Assembly (NCBI RefSeq): GCF_001442535.1
Contig: NZ_CP013141.1
Location: forward strand, 1,117,602-1,181,601
Origin: Lysobacter antibioticus
Lineage (GTDB): Bacteria; Pseudomonadota; Gammaproteobacteria; Xanthomonadales; Xanthomonadaceae
Length of the DNA stretch: 64,000 nt
Direction: 5' to 3'
Part shown: positions 18,050 through 27,448 of the stretch, one piece after another
Layout: every line of letters starts with the position of its first letter
Numbering within the stretch: position 1 is the first letter of the stretch
The notes under the pieces: model-generated
Database searches by the model: none
What the model was told of the DNA's origin: nothing
Seen by the model: the letters and a program-made list of their open reading frames with translations, nothing else
Program-made: the position numbers and the translations under genes

Positions 18050-20262
18050 CGCCGGGCCTCCTGCTGCAAGGCCTCGAAATAACGCCGGTCGACCGCATCG
18101 CCCTGCCCGCGCCGCGGCACGCTCGCCGGCGGCCGCGTCAGCAGCGGCCACAGCAGGCGCCGCAACTCGGCGCGGCAGCGTCGGCATTCGGGTTCGTTGC
18201 GCAAGGCATCGAAGGCAGCGGCGAAGGCCAAGGGATCGGGCACCCGCGACTCGTGCTCGCGCAACCAACGCTGCAGGCCGGTGTAGTCGATCGGGGGCGG
18301 CTCGGTCGTGCGCGTGCTTTGCTCCAGATCGCGCCACAGCGATTCGAGCAAGGGGTCGGTCGCGTTCGCTGCGGCTAGCCTCTCGCCGCGTCGCGCCAGA
18401 CCGGCGCGCTCGCCGCTCAGGCGGCGGCTCTCGTCGATCGGCGGCAGCTCGGGGCCGACCCGGGCCAGATAAATGCGCGTGGCCTGCTGCACTTTCTTGA
18501 TGAAGCCCAACGCCTTGTATGCATACGGCAGTGCCTGCTGCGGGTGGCCCTGTCGAAGATGCAGCTCCGACTGCCACATCTCGTCGAGCGCGGCCTTGAG
18601 CAGCTTGCGCGTGTCCGGATCGAGCAAGGTCGCGGCCTCGGCATGATCGTGGGTATGGCCGAACTGCTCCAGCACCGGACCTTCCTCGCCGAAGCTCGGC
18701 GCGGCCGGCTTCGGTGTGTGCGCATGCTCATCGTGCTGCTCGGGCGCCGAACTCGCGGCTTGCCCCTTTTCCGCGGGCGCATGCTGGTCATGGGCCTGGC
18801 CGGGTTCGTCGTGCGGCTCGGGTTCGTCGCGATCGTTGGTCGGCAGTTGCGGCGCGCCTTCGGATTCTTCGCCGAGGAACTGGCCGTAGCGCAGGCGCAG
18901 CAGGCGCTGGTCGACGCCGATCGCGTCGGAACGTTCGATAAACCGCGCCTCGTCGAGTTTGCGCCGCTGCGCGATCAAGGCCTCGGCGTCGATGATGATC
19001 TGGCGCTGGCTGCGGAAATACGCCGGCAAGGTGGTCTTGACCATGCCGTCCAGGCCGGTCGCCTCGCTGCCCAAGTCGGCCGGCCAGCGCAGGATCAGGC
19101 TCGGGCTCAGCGCCGTCTGCGCCTTAGGCGAGCGGTTGTCGTCGACGCTGAGCTGGACGATGAGGTCGTCGCCGCTGGCGAAGCCGAGGCTGGCCAGGTC
19201 GAGACGCTGCGCATAGCGCTTCTGGGTCGTCGTACCCGTGCCGCGCAGACTGAGGCGCTGCTCGCGGAAGGTGATGTTCTCGCCGCTGCCCTGGGCCAGG
19301 GTGATGCGCAGCTGCGCGTTCGCGGCCAGGCCGTAGTCGTCGCTGGCCTCGAATTCCAGCGGCCAGCCGCGCTGGCCCGCGCTCATCAGGCTCAGGCCGC
19401 GATCGGGTTCGAGCATGCGCAACTGCGGTGCACGGTCGGCGGTGACGTCGAGGCGGTACAGACGGCGCGTCTGCGCTTCCGGCGCGCCGCTGGCGACGAT
19501 GCGATACAAGGCCGGCTTGGCCAGCACCCGCTCGGCGCTCCAGCGTCCGTCGCTCTGGCGCGCCAGCGCTAAGCGCTGGCCGTCGTGGAAGACCAGCTCG
19601 ACCGCGCTCGGCTGCGGCTCGAAACGCAGATTCCAGCGCAGGCGCGCGTTCTCGGGCACGCGCCCTTCGAGGGTGGGCTCGCTGCGCGACGGCAAGTGGG
19701 TATAGGCCGGTGGATCGATGCGCAGGCCTTGTTCGATCAGGCGAGGCTGCCCGGGCAAGGCCGCGACCTGGGGCGCCGGCGACAAGGCTTCGAGATCGCG
19801 CGCGCCGCTCTGCGCGCGTGGCCACAGACCGATCGCGATCAAGGCCAGCGCCGCAGCAAGCGCGGACAGGAGCAGGCGCCGTGCCGACCACGCCGGGCGC
19901 AGCTCGGGACCGTTTGCGGTTTCGATACGTTCGCGCAGGCGCGCCTGCTGCAAGCGCTGCAAGCCGTTCAAGCTCTCGCCCGATACGAACAACAGATCGG
20001 CGCTGTCGTCCATGTCGCTGCGGGTGGCGTTGAGGCGACGCGCGAGCCAAGCATGGTCGAGGCGCCGGGCGCTACGCCAGGCGACGACGATGACCGCAAT
20101 GCCGACCGCGGCCGCAACCGCCAACGCAATGACGAGACCCTGCATTCGCCACGCCCATGCCGCCGCAACCAGCGCCCACGGCAGCAGGCACAGGGCCAGA
20201 TCGAGGGCGCGCCGGGTGCGCGCCGAATGCAGCTTGTCTGCGAGGATCGCCGCCGCGGTCAT
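18046..20262 (-). CDS. DUF4175-like large membrane protein
   Basis: 738 residues from ATG 20262, overlapping the previous stop by four bases. Two close membrane helices near the N-terminus (about 22-63) and a third near 125-145 are followed by a periplasmic region with the DUF4175-type motif FEASDDYGLAANAQLRITL and a helical C-terminal half. An unusual His/Glu/Asp-rich linker of about 60 residues (roughly 485-545; runs such as HDQHA, QHDEHAH, GHTHDHAE) may bind divalent metal. It is coupled to its neighbours by overlapping start and stop codons, so a membrane complex with BatA-like and GATase-like proteins is likely. Confidence 0.72.
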   Translation of the reverse strand: MTAAAILADKLHSARTRRALDLALCLLPWALVAAAWAWRMQGLVIALAVAAAVGIAVIVVAWRSARRLDHAWLARRLNATRSDMDDSADLLFVSGESLNGLQRLQQARLRERIETANGPELRPAWSARRLLLSALAAALALIAIGLWPRAQSGARDLEALSPAPQVAALPGQPRLIEQGLRIDPPAYTHLPSRSEPTLEGRVPENARLRWNLRFEPQPSAVELVFHDGQRLALARQSDGRWSAERVLAKPALYRIVASGAPEAQTRRLYRLDVTADRAPQLRMLEPDRGLSLMSAGQRGWPLEFEASDDYGLAANAQLRITLAQGSGENITFREQRLSLRGTGTTTQKRYAQRLDLASLGFASGDDLIVQLSVDDNRSPKAQTALSPSLILRWPADLGSEATGLDGMVKTTLPAYFRSQRQIIIDAEALIAQRRKLDEARFIERSDAIGVDQRLLRLRYGQFLGEESEGAPQLPTNDRDEPEPHDEPGQAHDQHAPAEKGQAASSAPEQHDEHAHTPKPAAPSFGEEGPVLEQFGHTHDHAEAATLLDPDTRKLLKAALDEMWQSELHLRQGHPQQALPYAYKALGFIKKVQQATRIYLARVGPELPPIDESRRLSGERAGLARRGERLAAANATDPLLESLWRDLEQSTRTTEPPPIDYTGLQRWLREHESRVPDPLAFAAAFDALRNEPECRRCRAELRRLLWPLLTRPPASVPRRGQGDAVDRRYFEALQQEARR

Positions 20263-21434
20263 GGCGTCGCTCCGCGTCGGGCGCGCGTCGCCAGCCAGCG
20301 TTCGAGCACGAACACCAACGCGATCAACAGCGCCAGCCACAAGCGCAGATCGCGCGGCGGCAAGGCATAGGCCGCAGCGCCGATCGCCGGCGCATGGTCT
20401 TTAGCCGAGACCCGAGAAGGCGCGGGAGCGGTTGGCTCGAACAAGCCGCGTACGCGTTGCGGGAAACCCGGTTCGAGCAACTCGGGCATGACCTGCGGCA
20501 CCAGCGCACGGGTCAAGCGCATGAGCCGGCCACGGCCGAACGCGACGCCCTCGACCAGGGCCGCACCGGACCCGTCGCGCCACAATGGCGCACGCGGCGA
20601 TGAGGCGTCGCGCGGCCATTCGCTGCCGGCATCGAGCAGCACGCGCCCGCCGTTGCGGGCGAACTCGCCCACTTCGTTCGGCACCGCACCAGGCGCGAGC
20701 CAGATCAACTCGCGGCTGTCGGCCGGCCACGCCTCGGTGCTCGGCGCGACCGATTCGGTTGAGCGACTGCCGGCCGCCGGATCGCGCCAGGCGGCGATCG
20801 CCGCGCGCAGATACGGCAGGGCCGCTGCACGATCGTCGGCATAGCGGACCACCGGCGACGGCGCGGCGATGGCGCTGGTCGGGGTCGCAACCGGCATCGT
20901 GCCGGGCACGACCCGCCATTCGACCGGCCGCGACAACCGTGGCCGTTGTCCGTCGGCGCCGCCCATGCGCTCGGGCACGAACACGGTCAGCGCCGCTGCC
21001 GCCGGCAGGCTGGCATCGAGCTCGCGCAACATACTCGACAGCGGCACGGGCCGATCGGGTGCGGCGTCATCGAGACGTGGAAAACCCGGCGCGAGCCAGT
21101 GCAGGCGCGCATCGGATGCGGCAGCTTGGGCACGTGCGGCCTGGGTGTCGACGCCCGGTGCGACCACGATCCACGGCCGCGCACTCTCAGCGCCGAACAG
21201 CACCGGCCGCGCCAACCACAGCGCCAGCAGGGCCAGCAGCAACAGACGCAGCAACAACAACGGCCATTCGTCGAAGCGGATGCGGTGCCGCGGCTTCGGC
21301 CGCTGCCGCAGCCAACGCAGGGCGGCGAAATCGGTCGGGCGCTGTTCGCTGCGCCGCGCCAGATGGATCAACAGCGGCAGGAGCAACGCGGCCAATGCGG
21401 CCAGCGCGGCAGGCAGAAGCAGGCTAAGGTTCAC
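20259..21434 (-). CDS. BatA domain membrane protein
   Basis: 391 residues. The N-terminus is the BatA domain: LLLPAALAALAALLLPLLIHLARRSEQRPTDFAALRWLRQ, then a second helix WPLLLLRLLLLALLALWLARPVLF. A periplasmic region of about 280 residues follows without a recognisable VWA motif, and a C-terminal helix (LWLALLIALVFVLERWLA) returns to the membrane. It overlaps DUF58 upstream and the DUF4175-like gene downstream by 4 bp each. In Bat (aerotolerance) operons the equivalent protein forms membrane complexes with MoxR and DUF58 partners. Confidence 0.82.
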   Translation of the reverse strand: MNLSLLLPAALAALAALLLPLLIHLARRSEQRPTDFAALRWLRQRPKPRHRIRFDEWPLLLLRLLLLALLALWLARPVLFGAESARPWIVVAPGVDTQAARAQAAASDARLHWLAPGFPRLDDAAPDRPVPLSSMLRELDASLPAAAALTVFVPERMGGADGQRPRLSRPVEWRVVPGTMPVATPTSAIAAPSPVVRYADDRAAALPYLRAAIAAWRDPAAGSRSTESVAPSTEAWPADSRELIWLAPGAVPNEVGEFARNGGRVLLDAGSEWPRDASSPRAPLWRDGSGAALVEGVAFGRGRLMRLTRALVPQVMPELLEPGFPQRVRGLFEPTAPAPSRVSAKDHAPAIGAAAYALPPRDLRLWLALLIALVFVLERWLATRARRGATP

Positions 21435-22336
21435 GCCGGCTCCGCCATGTCGCGCGCGCCGAACAGCCGCCGCAGCGGCAGATCCAGCGCTTCGTCGAGC
21501 ACGTATTCGGTGTGGCGGATGCCGCTGGCGTCCAGGCGGGCATCGAGTGCCTTGCGCGCGGCAGCGAATCGGACGAGAAACTCGTCGCGCAAGGCCGCGC
21601 CGTCGCCGAGCAATTCTTCGCCGGTTTCCGGGTCGCGGAAGTGGTAACCGCCGCGGAACGGGAAGTCGCGTTCCTCGGCGGTCAGGATGCGAATGCTCAG
21701 CACTTCGCGTCGCGCCGAGGCGAGCCGCTCGGCGATCGCGACCGCGCCCTCATCGCTGCCGTCGTCGAAACCGTCGCCGAGCATCAGCACCAGGTCGCCG
21801 GCGGCGATGCGCTCCCACAGCGGCCGCAGCCGTTGCGCGGCCGGCCAGGCGCCCTGCGCCGACAAGGCATGCAGCTCCAGCCACAAGCGGTCGCGTTGGC
21901 GCGCACCGGTCGCCGGGGCGACCAGACGCACGCCGTCCTCACGCAAGGCGATCAAACCGAAACGGTCGCCCTGGCGCAGTGCCAGCTCGGCGACGCAGGC
22001 GGCCAGGGCCTTGGCCGCGTCGAGCCGCGACCAATCCGGGCGCGCCGCGTCGCACTGATTCATCGAGGCGGTGGCGTCGACCAGCAACCAGACCGCGAGC
22101 GGGCTTTCGCGCTCGGCTTCGCGCACGAAGAAGCGGTCCGAGCGCGCATACAACTTCCAGTCGACCTGGCGCAGTTCGTCGCCGGGCTCGTAAGCACGGT
22201 ACTGGGCGAATTCGAGCCCGGCGCCGCGGCTGCGGCTGTTGTGCAGGCCGATACCGTGGGTGCCGACCGCGCGCCGCGACAACAGCCGCAGGCTGCGCAG
22301 CCGCGCTCGTACCGGCGGTGGAATGAAATCCTTCAC
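21431..22336 (-). CDS. DUF58 domain protein
   Basis: 301 residues. The DUF58 signature is clear: SRSRGAGLEFAQYRAYEPGDELRQVDWKLYARSDRFFVREAERES. It is followed by a von Willebrand-like stretch with a MIDAS-type motif LLVDATASMN and LMLGDGFDDGS. DUF58 proteins sit beside MoxR ATPases almost universally and are thought to be their client-binding partners. The gene starts 19 bases after moxR and ends overlapping the BatA-like gene. Confidence 0.93.
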   Translation of the reverse strand: MKDFIPPPVRARLRSLRLLSRRAVGTHGIGLHNSRSRGAGLEFAQYRAYEPGDELRQVDWKLYARSDRFFVREAERESPLAVWLLVDATASMNQCDAARPDWSRLDAAKALAACVAELALRQGDRFGLIALREDGVRLVAPATGARQRDRLWLELHALSAQGAWPAAQRLRPLWERIAAGDLVLMLGDGFDDGSDEGAVAIAERLASARREVLSIRILTAEERDFPFRGGYHFRDPETGEELLGDGAALRDEFLVRFAAARKALDARLDASGIRHTEYVLDEALDLPLRRLFGARDMAEPA

Positions 22337-22355
22337 GAGGCCTCGCCGAGCGTGC

Positions 22356-23366
<1,011 letters not shown>

Positions 23367-23444
23367 TTCGTCATCCCGAAAGCCAACATTCGTTCAAGCA
23401 AGCAACAGCAACAGCAAATCCCCCGCGCCCGCTGCGCGATCGCC

Positions 23445-23532
23445 GCCCCCTTTTTCTAAGGGGGCAAAAGCGAGCCCACCACCGTGCTCTGCCGAGTCCC
23501 GAGTCCCGAGTCCCGAATCCCGAATCCCGAGC
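23445..23532. repeat. Hairpin and heptamer repeats between DUF4159 and moxR
   Basis: A hairpin gccccc/gggggc (23445-23450 with 23460-23465) with loop tttttctaa is followed by five units of a 7-bp repeat, cgagtcc/cgaatcc, at 23493-23527. The heptamer is the same family as the repeats at 57016-57095. No T tract follows the hairpin on the minus strand. Confidence 0.7.
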
Positions 23533-23533
23533 A

Positions 23534-24238
23534 TCAAGAATTCAACGCATACATGACGATGTTGACCGCGAACTTGGTGTTGTCCTCGGCCAGGAAGCGT
23601 TTGTTGCGCCAGTCGTAGTCCCATTCGCAGCCGTAGTCTTTGTTGCTGTACAGCACGCCCAGGCGACCGTCGATCTCGATGCCTTGCAGGTAGTCGTGGA
23701 CCAGGTCGTCGCCCCAGCCGTTGAGCTCGAAGCCGGTCGCGGGCGGGCCGTCGAAGACGAAGAAGCTGCGGTAAATGGGGTGCTTCTTCGGCAGCCGGCG
23801 CAAGGCCTTGGCGCCGAAAATCCTCGCCATCTGTTCCTCGAAGGACTTGGCGAACAGACCGTCGATGTCGTGGTTGCAGTCGTCGACGAAGACGAAGCCG
23901 CCATTGCGCACATAGCGCTCGAAGTTGCGGCGTTCGTCGGGGTTGAACTCGACCAGCTTGTGCCCGGCCAGGTAGCAGAACGGCGCGCCGAGCATCTTCG
24001 GGTCGGCCAGCGCCAGCACATGCTCTTTCGGGTCGACCCGCAGGTTGGTGTAATCGATCAGCGAGGTGATCAGGTTGGCCGGCATGCGCTGGTCGACGTC
24101 CCAGTCGCCGGAGTCGTATTTGAGCCGGGTGAACCAGAAGTCGTAATCGGCGCGGGCGGCCTGGGCCAGCGGCGAACGCGCCAGCCAGGCGCCGGCGGCA
24201 CCGCCGAGCATCAGCCGCAGGAACTGCGCCCGGTTCAC
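23534..24238 (-). CDS. DUF4159 domain protein, exported
   Basis: 234 residues from GTG 24238. The whole mature protein matches DUF4159: DYDFWFTRLKYDSGDWDVDQRMPANLITSLIDYTNLRVDPKE, KLVEFNPDERRNFERYVRNGGFVFVDDCNHD, HPIYRSFFVFDGPP and LGVLYSNKDYGCEWDYDW. The N-terminus (VNRAQFLRLMLGGAAGAWLA) resembles a Tat signal but has only one Arg at the usual position, so it is either a degenerate Tat or a Sec signal. In other proteobacteria DUF4159 is fused to the BatA domain; here it is a separate gene in the same cluster. Function unknown. Confidence 0.85.
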   Translation of the reverse strand: MNRAQFLRLMLGGAAGAWLARSPLAQAARADYDFWFTRLKYDSGDWDVDQRMPANLITSLIDYTNLRVDPKEHVLALADPKMLGAPFCYLAGHKLVEFNPDERRNFERYVRNGGFVFVDDCNHDIDGLFAKSFEEQMARIFGAKALRRLPKKHPIYRSFFVFDGPPATGFELNGWGDDLVHDYLQGIEIDGRLGVLYSNKDYGCEWDYDWRNKRFLAEDNTKFAVNIVMYALNS

Positions 24239-24300
24239 CGGGCCCTGCCTGCGTCGGTCTGGATGCCTGGAACCGCCATGCCCTGCCTCAACCCCATCGG

Positions 24301-25926
24301 CTAGAGCGCACGCGCGGTGTTGATGATGTTGACGCCGTTGAAGCGCGTGGTGCTCGACCCGTGCGACACCGCCGAGACTTGGCTCGGCTGGCCCTTGCCG
24401 TCGAAGAACGAGCCGCCGAGGCGGAAGTCGCGTTCGTCGCAGACCGCCACGCAGGCGCTCCAGAACTCCGGGGTGCGGATCTGGTAAGCGGCATCCTCGA
24501 CCATGCCGGTGACCTGGCCGTTCTTGATCTCGTAGAACAACTGGCCGCCGAATTGGGCGTTGTAACGTTGCTGGTCGATCGAATACGAGCCGCGGCCGTG
24601 CACGTACAGGCCGCGTTCGACGCCCTTGATCATCTCGGCCACGCTCAATGGCTGCTTGCCCGGCTTCAGCGAAACATTGGCCATGCGCTGGAACTGCACG
24701 CTCGACCAGGAATCGGCATAGCTGCAGCCGTGCGATTGCTTGTGACCGAGCAGATGCGCCTCGTCGCGGGTGGCCTGGTAGTCGACCAGGATGCCGTCGC
24801 GGATCAAGTCCCACTCGCGGGTCTTGACGCCTTCGTCGTCGTAGCCGACCGCGCCGAGGCTGCCGGGACGGGTCTTGTCGGCGACGAAGTTGACCAACTC
24901 GCTGCCGTAGCGATAGCCCTGCTCGCGCTTGTCCAGGGTGGCGAAACTGGTGCCTGCGTAATTGGCCTCGTAGCCGAGCACGCGGTCGAGTTCGAGCGGG
25001 TGGCCGACGTTCTCGTGGATGGTCAGGAACAGGTTGGACGGGTCCAGTACCAGGTCGTACTTGCCCGGCTTCACCGACGGCGCCTTGAGCTTGGCGCGGG
25101 CGTGCTTGGCGGCGGCGACCGCGTCTTCCATCACGTCGTAGGAGCGTCCGTAACCGGTCAAGCCGCCGGGCAGCGCGACCTTGCCGGCCGGGTCGGCGTC
25201 GAGGTATTCGTAGCCCATGCCCATCGGCGCCGACAGGCCGTCGCGGGTGCGGAACTTGCCGCTGACCTTGTCGACCGCGGTCGCGGTCAGCGGCAGCCAG
25301 ATGCGATGGATGTCCTGGTCGATGTAGCTGCCGTCGCTGGAAGCGAAATACTTCTGTTCGTTGATCACGAACAGGGTCGAGTTGACGTAGTCGGCGCCGG
25401 CCTTGAGCGCGGCGGCGTTGACGCCGAGCAGCAGGTCGACTTTCTCCTTGATCGGCACCGCCATCGCGTTCTTGCGCAGCGGCGTCGCCCAGCGCGTTTC
25501 GCCAACGCCGGCGACCGGCGCCAGTTCGACCTTGCGGCTCTGCACACGCGCGTTGGCGCGGGCGATCGCCAGCGCCTGGCGCGTGGCGATCGCGACGGCG
25601 TCCGGGGTCGAGGCGTCGGTGGCGGCGAAGCCCCATGCGCCCTGGCTCAGCACGCGGATGCCGACGCCGGCGGATTCGCCGTTGACGATGTTGCGGACCT
25701 GCGCTTCGCGGGTCACCACCGATTGGCGCAGGTAGCGGCCGATGCGCACGTCGCAATAGTCCGCCCCGCCCTCGCGCGCGGCGTTCAGCGCGGTGTCGGC
25801 CAGGCGCCGCCAGTGCGCCACGTCGGCCGGTTCCAGCAAGGCTTCGGCGGCGATCGCGCGGCCGTAGGGAAGCGCCAGGCCGGCCAGACCCAGGCCGGTG
25901 AAACTCAGGAAATCGCGTCGTTGCAT
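24301..25926 (-). CDS. Tat-exported TldD-like metalloprotease (copy 1)
   Basis: 541 residues from ATG 25926, which exposes a twin-arginine signal (MQRRDFLSFTGLGLAGLALPYGRAIAAEA). The TldD/PmbA (U62) fold follows, with the zinc motif HENVGH at 304-309 and the downstream GHPLELDRVLGYEANYAGTSFA. The C-terminal domain is complete (YSIDQQRYNAQFGGQLFYEIKNGQVTGMVEDAAYQIRTPEFW, SAVSHGSSTTRFNGVNIINTARAL). Classical TldD is a cytosolic protease acting with TldE on small modified peptides; this one should act in the periplasm. It is collinear with the TldD at 27449-29077, including the position of the active-site His. Confidence 0.92.
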   Translation of the reverse strand: MQRRDFLSFTGLGLAGLALPYGRAIAAEALLEPADVAHWRRLADTALNAAREGGADYCDVRIGRYLRQSVVTREAQVRNIVNGESAGVGIRVLSQGAWGFAATDASTPDAVAIATRQALAIARANARVQSRKVELAPVAGVGETRWATPLRKNAMAVPIKEKVDLLLGVNAAALKAGADYVNSTLFVINEQKYFASSDGSYIDQDIHRIWLPLTATAVDKVSGKFRTRDGLSAPMGMGYEYLDADPAGKVALPGGLTGYGRSYDVMEDAVAAAKHARAKLKAPSVKPGKYDLVLDPSNLFLTIHENVGHPLELDRVLGYEANYAGTSFATLDKREQGYRYGSELVNFVADKTRPGSLGAVGYDDEGVKTREWDLIRDGILVDYQATRDEAHLLGHKQSHGCSYADSWSSVQFQRMANVSLKPGKQPLSVAEMIKGVERGLYVHGRGSYSIDQQRYNAQFGGQLFYEIKNGQVTGMVEDAAYQIRTPEFWSACVAVCDERDFRLGGSFFDGKGQPSQVSAVSHGSSTTRFNGVNIINTARAL

Positions 25927-26092
25927 CGGGCGGCTCGGGTTCGGCGGGTCGGGTTCGGCAGATCGCGTTGGGCAGATCACGTTGGGCAGAATCGGCGGGA
26001 CACTGCTGCAGCGAACCGATGCGGGCGGCGCGCCGGATCGCCGGCGGCGCCGCCCCTCAAACGCCGCACTCAAGCGGCGCGTTCAAGTGTCG

Positions 26093-27427
26093 TCAGACCG
26101 CGTCCGACAACGAGGTGAAGGTGAAATCGCGCAACTTCATCGGCGGGATCATCATCACGAACGAGGACTCGTCGCCGGCCACGCGCACCGGCCGGCCGAG
26201 TTCCTCGATGTTGTTGAGCATGATCACCGGCGACTCGTTGAAGCGGAAATTCTTCACCGGGTGCTTGATCACCCCGTTCTCGATGTAGAAGGTGCCGTCG
26301 CGGGTCAGGCCGGTCAGCAGCACGGTCTGCGGGTCGACCATCCGTATGTACCAGGTGCGGGTGACCAGGATGCCCTTCTGGGTGCCCTTGATCAGCTCGG
26401 CGGTCGACTTGTCGCCGCCGGCCATGAGCAGGTTGCCGGGCGTGCCGACCGCACGCTTGCCCTGCTTCTTGGCCCAGAAGCGCGAGTAGTCCAACGCGGT
26501 GACCTTGCCGTTCTCGACCACCGCCATCTTCTCGCGCGCCAGGCCCTGCGCATCCCACGGCAATACCGGGGCGCGCGGGTCCCAGGGATCGGCGCTGATG
26601 TTGACGCGCGGGTCGTAGACCTGCTCGCCGAGTTTGTTGCCGCCGCCCTTCTTCGACAGGAAGCTGCGGCCTTCGTCGGCCTGGCGCGCATCGAAGAAAT
26701 TCATCATGAACGAGATCAGCCCGGCGGCCGCGGCCGGCTCCAGGATCACCGTGTACTTGCCCGGCTCCAGCGCCTTGGCTTCGGCCGACTCGGTGGCCTT
26801 GCGCATGGCGATGCGCACTTCGTTGTCGGCCTTGAACTCGCTGGCATCCTTGAGGTTACGCCCGACCCAGCCGGAACCGCGGCCATCGTCGGTGCGAACG
26901 GTGCAGGTGTAATCGAAGTTGGTGGCCTGCTGGTAACCGAAATTGCCCTTGCTGTTGGCCACCGCGACGAAGCTCTGGCCGTCTTCGAGAAAACCGGCGG
27001 CCGTGAGCTTGTCGGCGCGGCACGGCGCGATCGAGTCGGCTGCGACCTGGGCGCGGAACTCGGGCGTGATCGCCGCGGTCGAGGCGCTGAAGGTCGGGCT
27101 CGGCTTATAGCTCTGCTTGTCGATCGCCGGCATGAACTCCGGGTTTTCCGGCGCCAGCCTGGCCAGGTCTTCGGCGCGGCGAACCACGCGTTCTAGCGCG
27201 GCATCGTCGAACTCGTTGATGCTGGCGGTGCCGACGCGGTTGCCGAAGGCCGATTGCACGGCCAGGTTGCTGTTGCTGACGATGCCGCTGGTCGACACGT
27301 TGTTGAGGGCGAAACGGATGTTGCCGGCGATGGAACCGGTCAGGGTCGCGGTGCACTCGTCGGCCTTGGACAGCGCCAGGACCTTGTCGAGGATGGCCTT
27401 GGCTTCGGCTTCGGTGAAGATGCTCAT
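26093..27427 (-). CDS. PmbA/TldE-like protein without export signal
   Basis: 444 residues, PmbA/TldE branch of the U62 family. It starts MSIFTEAEAKAILDKVLALSKADECTATLTG with no signal peptide or Tat motif and lacks the HExxxH site, as expected for the non-catalytic partner of a TldD-TldE heterodimer. Characteristic parts are RVGTASINEFDDAALERVVRRAEDLARL and the C-terminal ENGVIKHPVKNFRFNESPVIMLNNIEELGRPVRV. It lies between two TldD copies, 21 bases after one and 166 bases before the other. If it pairs with them it must either stay cytoplasmic or be exported with them as a folded complex. Confidence 0.92.
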   Translation of the reverse strand: MSIFTEAEAKAILDKVLALSKADECTATLTGSIAGNIRFALNNVSTSGIVSNSNLAVQSAFGNRVGTASINEFDDAALERVVRRAEDLARLAPENPEFMPAIDKQSYKPSPTFSASTAAITPEFRAQVAADSIAPCRADKLTAAGFLEDGQSFVAVANSKGNFGYQQATNFDYTCTVRTDDGRGSGWVGRNLKDASEFKADNEVRIAMRKATESAEAKALEPGKYTVILEPAAAAGLISFMMNFFDARQADEGRSFLSKKGGGNKLGEQVYDPRVNISADPWDPRAPVLPWDAQGLAREKMAVVENGKVTALDYSRFWAKKQGKRAVGTPGNLLMAGGDKSTAELIKGTQKGILVTRTWYIRMVDPQTVLLTGLTRDGTFYIENGVIKHPVKNFRFNESPVIMLNNIEELGRPVRVAGDESSFVMMIPPMKLRDFTFTSLSDAV

Positions 27428-27448
27428 GGGTGGATTCTCCTGCGCCGG

